Position numbers and translations under genes: made by a program. The notes beneath the pieces were generated by a model. The model ran no database searches and had not been told where the DNA came from. It saw nothing but the letters and a program-made list of their open reading frames with translations. This document shows positions 22,957 through 34,514 of a stretch of 64,000 nucleotides of DNA, in pieces. The stretch covers positions 46,082,501 to 46,146,500 of the forward strand of contig NC_077243.1 of assembly GCF_947179165.1 (NCBI RefSeq), in the 5' to 3' direction. Position 1 is the stretch's first letter. Each line of letters starts with the position of its first letter. The stretch is from Solanum dulcamara (Eukaryota; Streptophyta; Magnoliopsida; Solanales; Solanaceae).

Positions 22957-23893
22957 AGTTCATCCTTAGATTATCTGTAGACTGTGTCTAGTAGAGTCTT
23001 GATTATCGATGTATTGCGCGCCACATCCATAAACAGGAAGCTATAGGACATTTAGGATGTTACCTTTCTTTCACATCTGAGATCGTGCTTTAGATACGAG
23101 TCATAGGAAAATTCCTTATACTAACTTTGGATCTTAACAAAAGGAAGACACCAACAGAAGGAAGTAATTGACGACATGGAAAGTTACGAAGCATGTAGGT
23201 AAGTAAAGTAAAGCCACGGAAGATATCCATCGGGTAAGGTATTGAAGTAAAATTGAAATGTAAAGTTGAAACCTGAAAGGAAAGCAGACAGGAAGTGCAA
23301 CAGATGCAGTTTGAAGTTGGACATATGAGGTAAGTCCAGTATTTTTATATTATTGTTGACGTTGAAAGCCCTGTGTGGCTGCGATATAGGATGACATTGA
23401 AAGCCTTGTGCGGCTGTGATATGATATGTATTGTTGGACCTATGAGGCATTGTTGGTATTTTCTGCGTGCAGGTTTTGGGATAGTAAGAAGTGTAGAGGA
23501 AACTGTTCCGAAATTTTCCCAATACAAGAAGAAGGGAATAAAACATAGTTTATAATATATCTTGGTAATTAATATCGGGTACCTATAGGATGCTAAATTA
23601 AAGCTGTAAGAGATACTCTTCATGTCGTCGATAAGGGACACCCTCTTTACTTGGGGAAATTTATTTCGAAGAAACAAAAGTCTATCTAAGCAGTACAGTT
23701 TAGACCGCAGTATCTCCAACCATAATTGTGTTGTAGGGAAAAAAAGCTCAGGTTGAAGGGTAAGGTGTCTAGTAATTGAGCTGCACTCTTTTTGAAAGTC
23801 CCAAGCCCTCAATTCCTATCGTAAATTAGACGAGTTGTTCATAACTTGAGGATAAACTTGGAAGGAGACCAGTTCGGGCAAGTATTAAAAGGA
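22957..23893 (+). other. Gag-less internal region of element B
   Basis: This is a leader collinear with the leader of the array units, then the intron-like module, then about 420 bp without recognisable coding sequence. A short purine run (AAAAGGA) precedes the 3' LTR. The 155-codon minus-strand frame at 23345-23812 crosses these parts and looks like chance. Confidence 0.75.
23330..23472 (+). other. Candidate intron in element B leader (GTAAGT...GCAG)
   Basis: GAG/GTAAGTCCAG at 23330 gives a consensus 5' splice site and TTTTCTGCGTGCAG ending at 23472 a consensus 3' site, 143 nt apart in AT-rich sequence. The array units keep both ends (148 nt). Splicing is inferred only. Confidence 0.45.
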
Positions 23894-26666
23894 TGTTACA
23901 CCCCACACTTTTAAACTTGGAATGTCTCATAAGTTCCTTACACATTATCATGTGAGTCGGATATGCTACGACACTATTAAATGACTCTAAGGAAGGGAGA
24001 ATGTGATACCCCATAGTAGAGAAGGTTGGAAATGGAGTCATAAGAATCCGGAAGGAATTGGAGGCTAAGTAATGAATTGTTGGACTCGATTTACCTACGT
24101 AAGCTACTAACTTGGAAGTCCTATATACTTAAGCTATTGGAGTACGTACCAAGCTTGCGTAGCATGGATTACATAGTCTCTTAAAATAAGACGAGATTAC
24201 GAATCCGCGAGAAGGGGGGAAAAGATGACACGTGGCATCACCTCAAGCAAGCACGTGACCCACCTTCTTGGGTTCAAGTAGGTGACCCACCTGCTTGGGG
24301 GAGGTGGGCCCCACTGCCATTTGGCAGCCTCTCCTTACTTGCATAGATACGGTGGCCCAATAGGGGATGGACACGTTTCCCCCTTAGGGGCTGACATGTG
24401 TCACCTCCTAGGACCTCCAATATACATGTATATAATGACTTATATTTAGTTTATACTCACAAAACTGCAGCAGCAAACAAAAGAAAGCAAACCCTAAAGT
24501 TGAGAGAAAATAGTGACGGCTTGGAGGAAAAAATAAGGTAAGTCCCGATTTTGTTCCATAAAGTAATTATCTAGCGTATACCACAATTATATGGAGGTAT
24601 TATTATTATAAAATCATGGCTTGCTCCAGCAAAAATTGGACAACAAGCAGCCACGGCATTCAAGTCACGCTAGAAAAAGTTCAGAGGCACAATTTTGGCT
24701 AGTTTTGGCCAATTTCGGGTAAGGTAAGGCTTCTCCTTTAAATTTGGTCTTTATTTTGTTATTATAGGGTGTATTACACACCTCTTAGGCTACTGGAAGT
24801 TTAAAAAATCATGTAAATGCTCGACGGTAGAAACAATCGAAATTGAAGTCGTCGTAATTAAATTGTAGTCAAAATGTGGCGTTGTGTGTGTGGAGGATGC
24901 TGCTGGTCGTGTGATTCGTGTTTCAGGGTCTAAATATATTCTAAATGAGTTGGGGGAGCTTCTTTTTGAAGCCACACGACCCCCCGCTTCGTACGGGTAA
25001 AGGTTTTACAAAATGGAAACTAGAAACCCCATTTTGATATCATAATTTCGAGCGAGTCATTTGGAGGTTATGTTGTATATTGTTGGTGTGAATTGCTTAA
25101 ACGTATGTTGTAGATTGTTGTTATTTATTGGCTGTAGTATTTAGGGATCTAATTGGAAATTTGGATAGGGCGCATTATAGGAGAGATGCTGAATAATTTT
25201 CGTTAACGCCTTAATCAATTAAAGAACTAGCTGAGGAGACGAACAAGGAAATAGATTCCGTGAATACTAAGTTACAACCTAAGATGCCGGAAAGTTAAGA
25301 GTGGTTGATATTAGTATTACTTTCATGTTGAATAGGTTCAAATGACAACAAGGCGAACGGGATAAGGAGTAACTCACAAGTGGTAGTGAAGCCTATCCCT
25401 TCTCTTCTTTTGGCATGTCGTAGAGGTAAGTAAATAGTGATATAATCTTTAAAGTGATTCCATCCCTGAATGTCTTTTATTCAGTTCTGAATGTTGAACT
25501 TTTATGATAGTTAAGCTACTTGCCTTGAATCATTTATATACTGAGGACTTAATGAATATACAGACTCCTAGTCATAGGACTATACGAAGGCAAATACTTT
25601 AGAGATCTTAAGTGAATAGTAATACTTTAGTATATGTATAGGGACCTCGAGATGCTAATTAATGTAGCCCCTAATGGCATTTAGAGGGCAGCTACAATGA
25701 CTATACTATTATTTGAATCCTCACACAATAGCTTAGTCCTCTTACATAGTTGAGTCTCTAATGTCAATTTAAATTGCATATAGTTACTCACGACTCTACT
25801 CGTGTATACTGTAACCCTTTTTTCACCGAGTCTCGGGCTGGGTACTTTATCGTGCACAACTCACTATATTGTCCACCAAGCTCCTCACTAGAGGGTCGGG
25901 TACGTATGTACATATATATGATGATGTGTTGTAATAAGGTGGTGATGGCACCGGGCCTATGATGGTCCTACTGATGTGATTCCCCAGATCCCTGAAAGGG
26001 CCGGCTATATTGTATAAATTGAGCATGCATGCTTTCATGATTCACAGAGTACAGGTACAGGTTTACAATTTTGATATTTTAGCCCTTGCTTCTCTACTTC
26101 AGATATGCTTCCAGTGGCATTATGTTATGTTTTACATACTCAGTACATATGTCTTAATAACCCCCTTTTCTTCGGGGGTCTGCGTTTCATGCCCGCAGGT
26201 ATAGGTATAGGTTTTGGGAGTCCGTCAGCCTAGGATTCCATTCAGTTCAGCTGGAAGAGGATCCATTGTATCGAAGCCTAGTTATGTATACGGACCATTG
26301 ATGTGTAAAATTGTTGTGTCTATTCAGGGGTACGGCGGGGGCCCTGTCCCGCTATATGTTGTCATTAATATTTTTAGAGGTCTGCAGACATGTATATGTG
26401 GGTTGTGTATGTTAGTTTGATTCATCTAGGTCTACATGATATATGATATATGTTATTATGTTATTGCAGCCTTATCGGATTGTGTGCCCTGTTATGTTGT
26501 GATACAAACGAAAAGGGCTATAGGTTTATGAAAATGTTATCGCCCAGTGGGGCTCTGTTACATGATATTGTTTTATTTATAGTTCAATTTGACCACAGTT
26601 GATAGCTAGGTATACGGGGGGTCCTGGTCGGACCCTAGTCATAGCCTACGAGGTTGAGTTGTGATA
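23894..26666 (+). repeat. Element B 3' LTR (2773 bp)
   Basis: It starts TGTTACACCCCACAC, ends TGATA (C to T in the terminal TGACA) and is followed by TSD CTATG. Confidence 0.93.
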
Positions 26667-26671
26667 CTATG

Positions 26672-26853
26672 TCTACCCTTTTTTTTGTGCCCGAGGAATT
26701 TCATATCACTCCTATACCCTTCAGAGAACATTATTTGTACATTATCTCCTTCTTATAATGGGCAAGGCATACTACAACCCCGTATCTCATTCTCCTTTTA
26801 TTTCGAGGACAATTTGGGCAAAGTTTCCTCTATATTTCTTACTATCCCAACAC
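26672..26853 (-). other. Internal spacer of element C (proximal part)
   Basis: Short non-coding piece between the B insertion and the intron-like module; it matches A near 4805-4860 and 5553-5580. Confidence 0.55.
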
Positions 26854-26990
26854 CTGCATGCAGAAAATACCAATAATGCCTCATAGGGACAACATATATA
26901 TTCATATCGTATCATATTATAGCCACACAAGGCTCCCAATATCAATGTATATATATTCCAGAAAAAAATTGATAATATACTTGTAACCAC
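26854..26990 (-). other. Intron-like module, element C copy
   Basis: The minus strand runs from GATATTGGGAGCCTTGTGTG to TTTTCTGCATGCAG (last base at 26854), as in A, B and the array. The left edge here joins protease codons only two or three residues before the expected DPG. Confidence 0.6.
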
Positions 26991-28291
26991 ATTTGGTGAC
27001 TCCTCCTGGCCTCTTCTACTAGCCAGGGAGTATATCCGATTTGAAGGGCCACTAAATATGGAAGCTCCGCCACGGCCTCTACTACGGCCTACTAGTGTCT
27101 GCAGTCTCTGCCTTATAGGGCGCACATCCACAAAAGAAGAAAGACCAGCAACTGACCCAGTAGGCTGGACTATACTCCTCAGCCTGCCCCTAGATGGGCA
27201 CTCACTCGTAACATAGCCCTGAAGGCCGCAAGCAAAACAAGTATCGGTGGCAAAACGGCATTCCACAAAATGAAACCTACCACAATGAGAACATTAGGGA
27301 AAAGATATCCTTGATTGATGCAAACCCCTGTTCGTCTGTGAGCTTGAAACCCTAGAGATCTGACTGGCTCCTGAATATAGTGTGCTATAAAATACCTTAC
27401 CTAGGAACTATAGGGGTTTACTCCAGGCCGGCTGGGAAGGGTATCTTCCATACTATTGAGGCTGCCCACCTAGAAAGTCGCCATAATAACTAGCTGATTT
27501 AGTCCTCTTATGTTGGCCTCTGTCAGAATCTCTCTCGGGCTGATGTTCTTTGTGCTGGTCTTCCACCCCTTGTGCGTACGCCTGTACTCGGGCGATATCC
27601 ATGCATGGCTAAGAAGCCATGTCCATACAGCTATCAATTAAGTAATGGTCCAACCCCACCACATAGTGATGCACCCTATCAGCCATATCCGCTACTATAG
27701 TGGGCACATTCTTTGCTAATGAGTCAAACTCCAGACTATAGTCTTTAATGCTCCTACCATTCTACCTTAACTGTAAGAATTTATCAATTTTTTCTCGTTT
27801 CATTTTTGGAGGTAAAAAATGGCCAATTCGACTGACTCCGTCTCTGAGTCCCTAATTATTCGCAATGTATGTTGCATCTATCGAATGAACTCTTATGGAT
27901 ACTCCGCAAGTCTCGACCCATGAAACTACGGAGGGTTACAGGCCAAGAAGTCATGGACCCTTAAACTATCTTGTCTATTTGTATCATCTGCTCCTAACCC
28001 AGGCCTTCAAGCCTGCCTTGCCATTATCTTAGTCAATAATTGCACTGCATCTCTCATGGCCCTATCTTCTGGACCTGACTGTAGATTTAGAGGCTCAGGC
28101 ATTAGAGCTTCAGAATCGGTAGTTGCTGCTGTTCTAAGCTCCTTTGGAGGTGGTGGCATAGTAGGGCTCGCCGATTGCAGCATAATTCCTGGCATAAACT
28201 GGGCACGAGCCTTAGTAACCCTCAGGATCTGGCTAGTTTCCCCCACTACGGACTTGCCCTTCTAGGCAGTTGTTGCTTCCCTTAGAGACAT
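26985..28291 (-). pseudogene. gag-protease pseudogene, element C
   Basis: This is the most complete gag in the window. The minus strand starts at ATG 28291 (MSLREATTA), has a TAG at codon 10, then runs through DRAMRDAVQLL and a central domain with SLEFDSLAKNVPTIVADMAD and YVVGLDHYL. A basic linker, CSHCGRFHFVEC, a zinc-knuckle-like segment (27198-27239) and the Ser/Gly/Arg-rich tail follow. The knuckle reads CFACGLQGYVTSEC, so its histidine is tyrosine and zinc binding should be lost. Sequence then reaches the start of the protease (about 26990) and breaks into the intron-like module. At least several stops and frameshifts are present. Confidence 0.8.
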
Positions 28292-28478
28292 CACTGTAAA
28301 CATAATGATATGTTAATTAAAAATCATCCTAACAACATAGCTCTATCGCACAATGTAAGATAAAAAGAGGGACAGTATCCTAAATGCATTGTAGCCTCCT
28401 GTTTATAGATATGGTGCACAACACACCGATAAACAAGACTCTACTTGACACGGGCTGTAGATACTCCAAACACAAACT
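28292..28478 (-). other. Leader of element C
   Basis: Untranslated leader between primer site and gag start, collinear with those of D, A, B and the array units (shared GTAGAGTCTTG followed by TATCG). Confidence 0.7.
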
Positions 28479-28490
28479 GCTCTGATACCA
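28479..28490 (-). other. Primer-binding site, element C (perfect)
   Basis: The reverse complement reads TGGTATCAGAGC, four bases from the LTR. Confidence 0.9.
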
Positions 28491-28494
28491 CATC

Positions 28495-31400
28495 TGTCAT
28501 GACCTAACCCCGTAGGCCACAACTGGGGTCCGACCTGGACCCCCGTATACATACCTATCTGATGTAGTCAAATCGAGTTATGCACAAAGTGATACTACTT
28601 ACAAAATCCCAATGAGTTAAACCCTTTTTTTGTGTACGTGTGGCCCTTCCATTCGAACCATATCATTAAAGGGAACGCAAGATGATAAGGATGTTGTAAC
28701 ATAAAAACATTTACAACATGTTGTATACGCACAATCAAAACAAACTCACAAACAACCCACAATCATATGTCTGCAGACCTCTAAGAATAATAACAGCAAC
28801 ATATGGCGGGATAGGGCCCGTGCCGTACCCCTGAATATATAAATATATACATAGAAGGTCTAATACCCAAAGGCTTGGCTCCAATTCAATGGAGCTTCTC
28901 CTAAATTTGCCAAGTGGAAACCTAAGGTGGCGGATCCCTAAAGCGTGCGTCTGCACCTGCGGGCATGAAACACACCCCCCTCCAAAGAAAGGGGGTTAGT
29001 ACGATATATATACTGAGTATATAAAGCATAACAACATATAACTGAGATAACAACTGAAATAGGGATGCAGGAAACAAGTATCACAGTTAAGAGTTCACTA
29101 TACTTGCATCCTATGAAAAGAGGCATGTATATCACCCTCACATATCACTCTCGGCCCGCCGTGGGACTCGGTGTTACCAAACCAACATATACGATATTAT
29201 ACTATAGTATACGACATCATTTCATACCTTACTAGTACATTACTATATTTTCATGTGTATGTTTGTCTATTATATACGGCCCTTTAGTGAGGGACTCTGT
29301 GAAGGGAGTAGTGCACATCCACATCGTACCGTTACCCTCTCATAACATCATATCTTATCATACCATATCTGGGCTATTATGGGTCTCGGTGTTATAATCA
29401 TATCATCATATAACATACTCGGCCTACTAGGGGACTCGGTATCATAATCATCATATACCACACTCGGCCTTTTATGGGACTCGATATCATTATCATATAC
29501 TGTACTCTGCCCTTTATGGGACTCGGTGTCATTATCAACCACACACAGGTGGATCATTATCTGAAACTTAATAAGGTAGTCATACAGACTATCATTCGTG
29601 GATCAGGATAATAATCATCTCAGGTGCCCTTTGAGTGCCCCTAGGGCTACATTAAGTGAAGTCTCAGGAGTTGTAGACACATTTTAGGGTAATGCCAAAG
29701 GCTTATGGAAATCAGGGACATATGTCATCACAGATTCCCTAGGAATGGGAGCTTATATCCCTACTACTAATCGACATATAGACGGTTCAGGGAAGGTAGC
29801 TCAACTACGATGAGAGTTTTCCCGCCAATGAGTGAATATAAGAGATATAGCATATTTAGAACTTGGGAATAGGAGCTTCAGTATCAATAAGTGAATAAGA
29901 GTTATAGTTCTTGTTTCCTGTGTGTCTAATTACTATCTCATGATAGCAGGTTCGAGGGTGATAGATCAGCTACCTTAAGAGCCTTAGCATTTAGGAGTGA
30001 ACTCGATTCATGAGTTATACTCGGAAGTTACAACTGGAACTACCTCTATACTCATATCATATCTCATTCCATTTAAAGTTAATACATCCCAAAAGAAATA
30101 AGCAATAGACTCTACATATATTACCTTTTATCATATAGAATCCTAAAAGGGCAATAACTCAACTATTTCAGGAGTTCTACCCTCACAAAGTGGATGAGAA
30201 CTACGAACTATACTCAGAGCTTTACGAATGGAAATATCCCCATATTTCATATATAAACCATTTATAACTTATATCTAAGACATGCAAAAAGAAAGAAGAA
30301 CAGCCTTACATACCTCTTACGGACTTTCCTTAATCACGTCCACGTAGTCTCCCTCCAAACCTATTTAACATGGAATCAATGCAAGTATCAACAACCTTAG
30401 ACTTTTCATCACCTTATATTACCTACGAGTATTCATAGAACTGGTTTCCTCGCTTGCCTTCTCGACTAGTTCCTTAATTAGTTAAAGAGTTAGCAAAAAT
30501 CGGGCAGCATCTCCCCTATAATGTGCCCTATATGAATTTCTAATTATACTCCTACTTGATACATCCAACCAACAACAATAACCTGGTGCATATATATATA
30601 TACAATTCACATCAATCTTATACCACATAAACTCCAAATGGCTCGCTCAAAACTACGATACCAAAATAAGGTTTCTAGTATTTGTTTTGCAAAATCTTTA
30701 ACCATACGAAGCAGGGGGGATCATATAGATGCAAACAGAAGATCCCCCACCTATTTTAGGACACATTTATTCCTTCAACACACACCACACAATCAGAACC
30801 ATCCTCTACACACACAACGCCTCATTTTGACTACAATACAACTACGGCGACTTCAATTTCAATCGTTTCTATCGTCGAGCATTTCCACGACCTTTTTTAA
30901 ACTTCCAGCAGTATAAAAGGTATATAATATACTACATAACAACCCCATAAATTTCAAATTTAAAGGAGAAGCCTTACCTTATCCAAAATTGGCCAAAGCT
31001 AGCTAAAATTGCGCCTTGGAACTTCTTTAGTTGCGCTGAAACTGCGTGGACTGTTTGCTGTTCGTTTTGGCATAACCAAGCCATAATTTTATACTTATAA
31101 TACCTCCATATAATCTTGGTATATTCTGTATAATTAATTTACAGAATGAAATTGGGACTTACCTATTGTTTTCCTCCTAGCCGCCATACTTTTCTCTCCA
31201 AGTTTAGGGTTTGTTCTTGACTTTTTTTTGCTGAAGTTTAATGAATGAAAGCTGAATTTTAATGGATAATATACATATATAGGTTGTATTAGGGGGTTAC
31301 ATGTGTCATCCCCTAAGGGGGATACTATCCAGCCTCTATTGGGCCACCGTATCCATGCATTAAAGGAGGGGCTGCCACGTGTCTTTTTTTCTCTTCCTCG

Positions 31401-31714
31401 TGAGCTCGTAATATCATCTTATTTTAAGAGACTATGTAATCTGTGCTACACAAACTTGGTATGTACTCAAATAGCTTAGGTATGTAAGACTTCTAAGTTA
31501 GTAGCTTACATAGGTAAATCGAGTCCTATGACTCATTACTTGGCCTCCAATTCCTTCCGGATCCTTATGACTCTATTTCCAACCTTCTCTACTATGGGGT
31601 ATCACATTCTCTCTTCCTTAGAGTCGTTTGATAGTATCGTAGATTATCCATCTCTCATGATAATTTCTAAGGAACTTAAGAGATATTCCAAGTTTAAAAA
31701 TGTGGGGTGTAATA
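28495..31714 (-). repeat. Element C 5' LTR (3220 bp)
   Basis: It is bounded by TGTCATGACC and GGTGTAATA (TG start decayed to TA) and is collinear with 15210-18473. The dyad subrepeats lie at 29366-29533 and the decayed U3 at about 31290-31390. Confidence 0.9.
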
Positions 31715-31719
31715 GGGGC

Positions 31720-31835
31720 ATCACATCCTCCCTTCCTTAGAGTTATTTGGTTATGTTACAGATACATTTGGTCGCGTGGCAACTTTTAAGAAGCTTAAGA
31801 AAGCATTCTGAAGTACAAAAGTATGGGGCATAACA
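31720..31835 (-). repeat. Element D 5' LTR, remaining part
   Basis: It continues D's LTR after element C and its TSD (31715-31719 GGGGC): ATCACATCCTCCCTTCCTTAG through GGGGCATAACA at 31835, the LTR's TG end. Confidence 0.85.
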
Positions 31836-34514
31836 GTGGCCTGTATATTATGTTTTATGACTTTTCAATTCATTCTTATCCCATAAGTTTCATCTTCATT
31901 CAAGAAAATTCTAGAAAAGAAAAGAGAAGAGAAACTCTAAACTAGAGAGAGGGAGCTACGAATTTGGGAGAAAAAGGTAAGTTCTCCAATTTTATTTCGT
32001 GAATTAATTATTTAGGATATACCATGATCATATAAAGGTATAATTAATGAAAAATTATGGTTTGGAGAAGCACCAAAAGGATAACCAACAGCCACGAAGT
32101 TTCAGCCGTGCTAAAAGAGCTTCCGAGGAGAGTTTTGACTAGTTTTGGGCAAGGTAAGGTTTTTCCTTTCAAATTGGAGTTTATAATATTGTTATGAAGT
32201 ATATTACATGTCTTAAATGAGGTTGGAAGTGGAAAAATTGCATAAGGATGCTTGACGTTAGAAACAAACTAAATTAAAGTTGTTATAGTTAAATCGAAGT
32301 CGAGTAGTGTGTTGTGATTGTGGTGATATGGTTGCAACTGGGTAGGTTGTGTGTTGTAGGGATGGAAAGTGATCTAAAAAGGGTATGTGTGCTGCTTTTT
32401 TCAGCCACACGACCCTCCATTTTGTATGGTTAAAGGTTTTATGAAACAAAAATTAAAAACTCTATTTTGGTATCGTAGCTTTGGGCGAGTTGTGTAGAAT
32501 TTTTACTTCATCGTATTGGAGTGATTTGATTGTATATAGCTTCTGCTTGTTGTGGTAAATATGGGTGCTAATATTATAATTGGGACAGGGCAAGTTATAG
32601 GGGAGGTGCTGCCCGATTTCTGCAAACTTCGGAACTAGTAGTAAACTAGTCGAGGGAAATGGATAAGGAAATGATTCCTATGGATACTTGGTTGTGAATT
32701 CGGAAGTTGGATAGTGGAAGGTTATTAATCTTAGTATTTCTTCCATGTTAAATAGGTTCAAAAGACGACGAGGCAAACGTGGTGAAGGGTAACCCATAAG
32801 AGGTATGTGAAGCTACCTTCTTTCTCTTGGCATGTTTTTGGCATAAGTATGTAAAGCTACCCTTCTTCTCTCTTGATATGTCTTTGAAATCAGTTATGAA
32901 GTTATGACAAAATGTTAATGGTACTGAGTCCCTATGGGCCAAGTAGGATATATGTTACTATCTAAGGATCGGGTTGTACGTTCCACAACACATATATGTA
33001 TGATGACTATATGAGGGGAAGTAGAAGGTATGTAAAGCTTATCTCTTCTTTTCTCTTGGTATGTCTTAGTCATAAGTGGTTGGTATATGTACTGTGGGGA
33101 TAATTCCATTCATAGAACCTCGAGTGTAGTTCGTAAATCTTATTCACTTCTTGATGTTAGAACTCCTGTGATAGTTGAGTTATTGTCTTGTAAGTCTTCT
33201 ACATGACGAAAGGTAGTTTACGTGAAGCCTATCCCTTCCTTCTATTAAAATAGCTTAATGTAAGTAAAGCGGTATACGATATGAGTTAGAGGTAATTCAA
33301 TTTATAGGTTCCGGATGTAACTTATGGCTTGTACTCACTTCTGAATGTTAAAGGTCCTAAATCAGTTGAACTACTACCCTCGAGCCTTTCATATGTTGGG
33401 TAGTAACTAGATACGCAAGCTCGTATTCCTAAGGGCTCTAGGGCGATGAATGTATCTGATTGCGTAAGCTATGTACCATTATCTTGATGGACACCTGAGG
33501 CTCCACTTAATATGATCCCTAATGACCCTCAGAGGGTACTCAAGACAATTACTACCTGGATCTTCAAGTGATGGTTCACTTGGCTATTACATGGAGTCTC
33601 AGATAATGATTTAGCTTGCATATGGTTACTCACTGCTCTTTTCGTGCATATGATTAATATATCTTCCACCGAGTCCTTCACAAGAGGGTCGGGTATGACT
33701 GAGTCCTATAAAGGGTTGGGTAAGATATAAGATATAAGTATTCACAGAGTCCCATAAAGGGTCGGGTATGAACGAGTTCCATAAAGGGTCGGGTATGATA
33801 TATGTATACAATGGTAAGATGACATGATTATTTATCGGGTCCCATAAAGGTTCGGGTATGGTATATATACGCATATGATGACATAATGATACATTTATAA
33901 CACCGAGTCCCACAACGGGCTGGGTACGGAATATGACACTAAGATACATAACGTCGTTTTACAAGATGCAGCTACAGTGATTTATTAATTGTTATACTTA
34001 TTTCCTGCATCCTTATGCCAATTTTAATTTCCTTATGATGTCTATCCTTATATACTCAATACATATGATATACTGACCCTCCTTTCTCGGGGGGTGCATT
34101 TATGTCCGCAGGTACAGATACACACTTTGGGGATCCGCCAACGTAGGAGTTCTACTCAGTAGTTCAGAAGCGCTCCATTATGTCGGAGCCTAGTTTTGGT
34201 ACTAACCCTTGATGTATATATTAATTTGTTCATGGGTACGGCGGGGTCCCTGTCCTTCCTTATGTTACTATTCTTACTCATAGAGGTGTGTGGACATGTA
34301 TATGGGTTATATATATGTGTGTGTACAGTGGTGCCTATAAGACTTATGTTTTGGGATGTTCCCTTTGTCATGGCAGCCTCATCGGCTTATATGTTACTGT
34401 GCCTATTAATTCCTTATGATGCAAATAGGAGACAAGGTTACTTACAATTAGCAGGGGAACACGCGAGTGTTTAGTTTGGGAACCCGTTATAACCTACAGG
34501 GTTGGGTCGTGTCA
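31836..34514 (+). repeat. LTR E (plus strand), 5' part missing from window
   Basis: It resumes in mid-LTR directly after D, so D is inserted in it and E's start is left of the window. It contains one GGTAAG module (31976), the conserved core (about 32587-32613), the GGGTACGGCGGGGTCCCTG block and a terminal GGGTTGGGTCGTGTCA (34514). Dyad subrepeats are at 33660-33930. No primer site follows, so this is a solo LTR or fragment. Confidence 0.8.
33660..33930 (+). repeat. GAGTCCC...GGGTCGGGTA subrepeats in LTR E (6 units)
   Basis: Six units of the form CCGAGTCCCATAAAGGGTCGGGTATG with variable AT-rich spacers; the densest cluster of this motif in the window. Confidence 0.85.

Larger units (their letters stand above)
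20172..26666 (+). mobile_element. Element B: short non-autonomous LTR retrotransposon with perfect TSD
   Basis: Two ~2.77-kb LTRs surround only 953 bp of internal sequence. The primer site is perfect and both TSDs are CTATG. The internal region has no gag, protease, reverse transcriptase or integrase. It must have moved using proteins of a relative, because intact TSDs show a normal integration; internal deletion after insertion is the alternative. It interrupts element C. Confidence 0.93.
15210..31714 (-). mobile_element. Element C: minus-strand Ty3/gypsy LTR retrotransposon, degenerate, split by element B
   Basis: The LTRs are 15210-18473 (3') and 28495-31714 (5'). Internal sequence is 18474-20171 and 26672-28494, with element B between. 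Reading the minus strand gives primer site, gag, protease start, intron-like module, non-coding spacer, integrase C-terminus and purine tract. It lies in D's LTR with a 5-bp target duplication differing at one base. All coding parts contain stops. Confidence 0.9.

Noticed and set aside
23345..23812. 155-codon minus-strand open frame
   Set aside because: It runs antisense through the leader and intron-like module of element B, has no domain and is not kept in the array's related leader.
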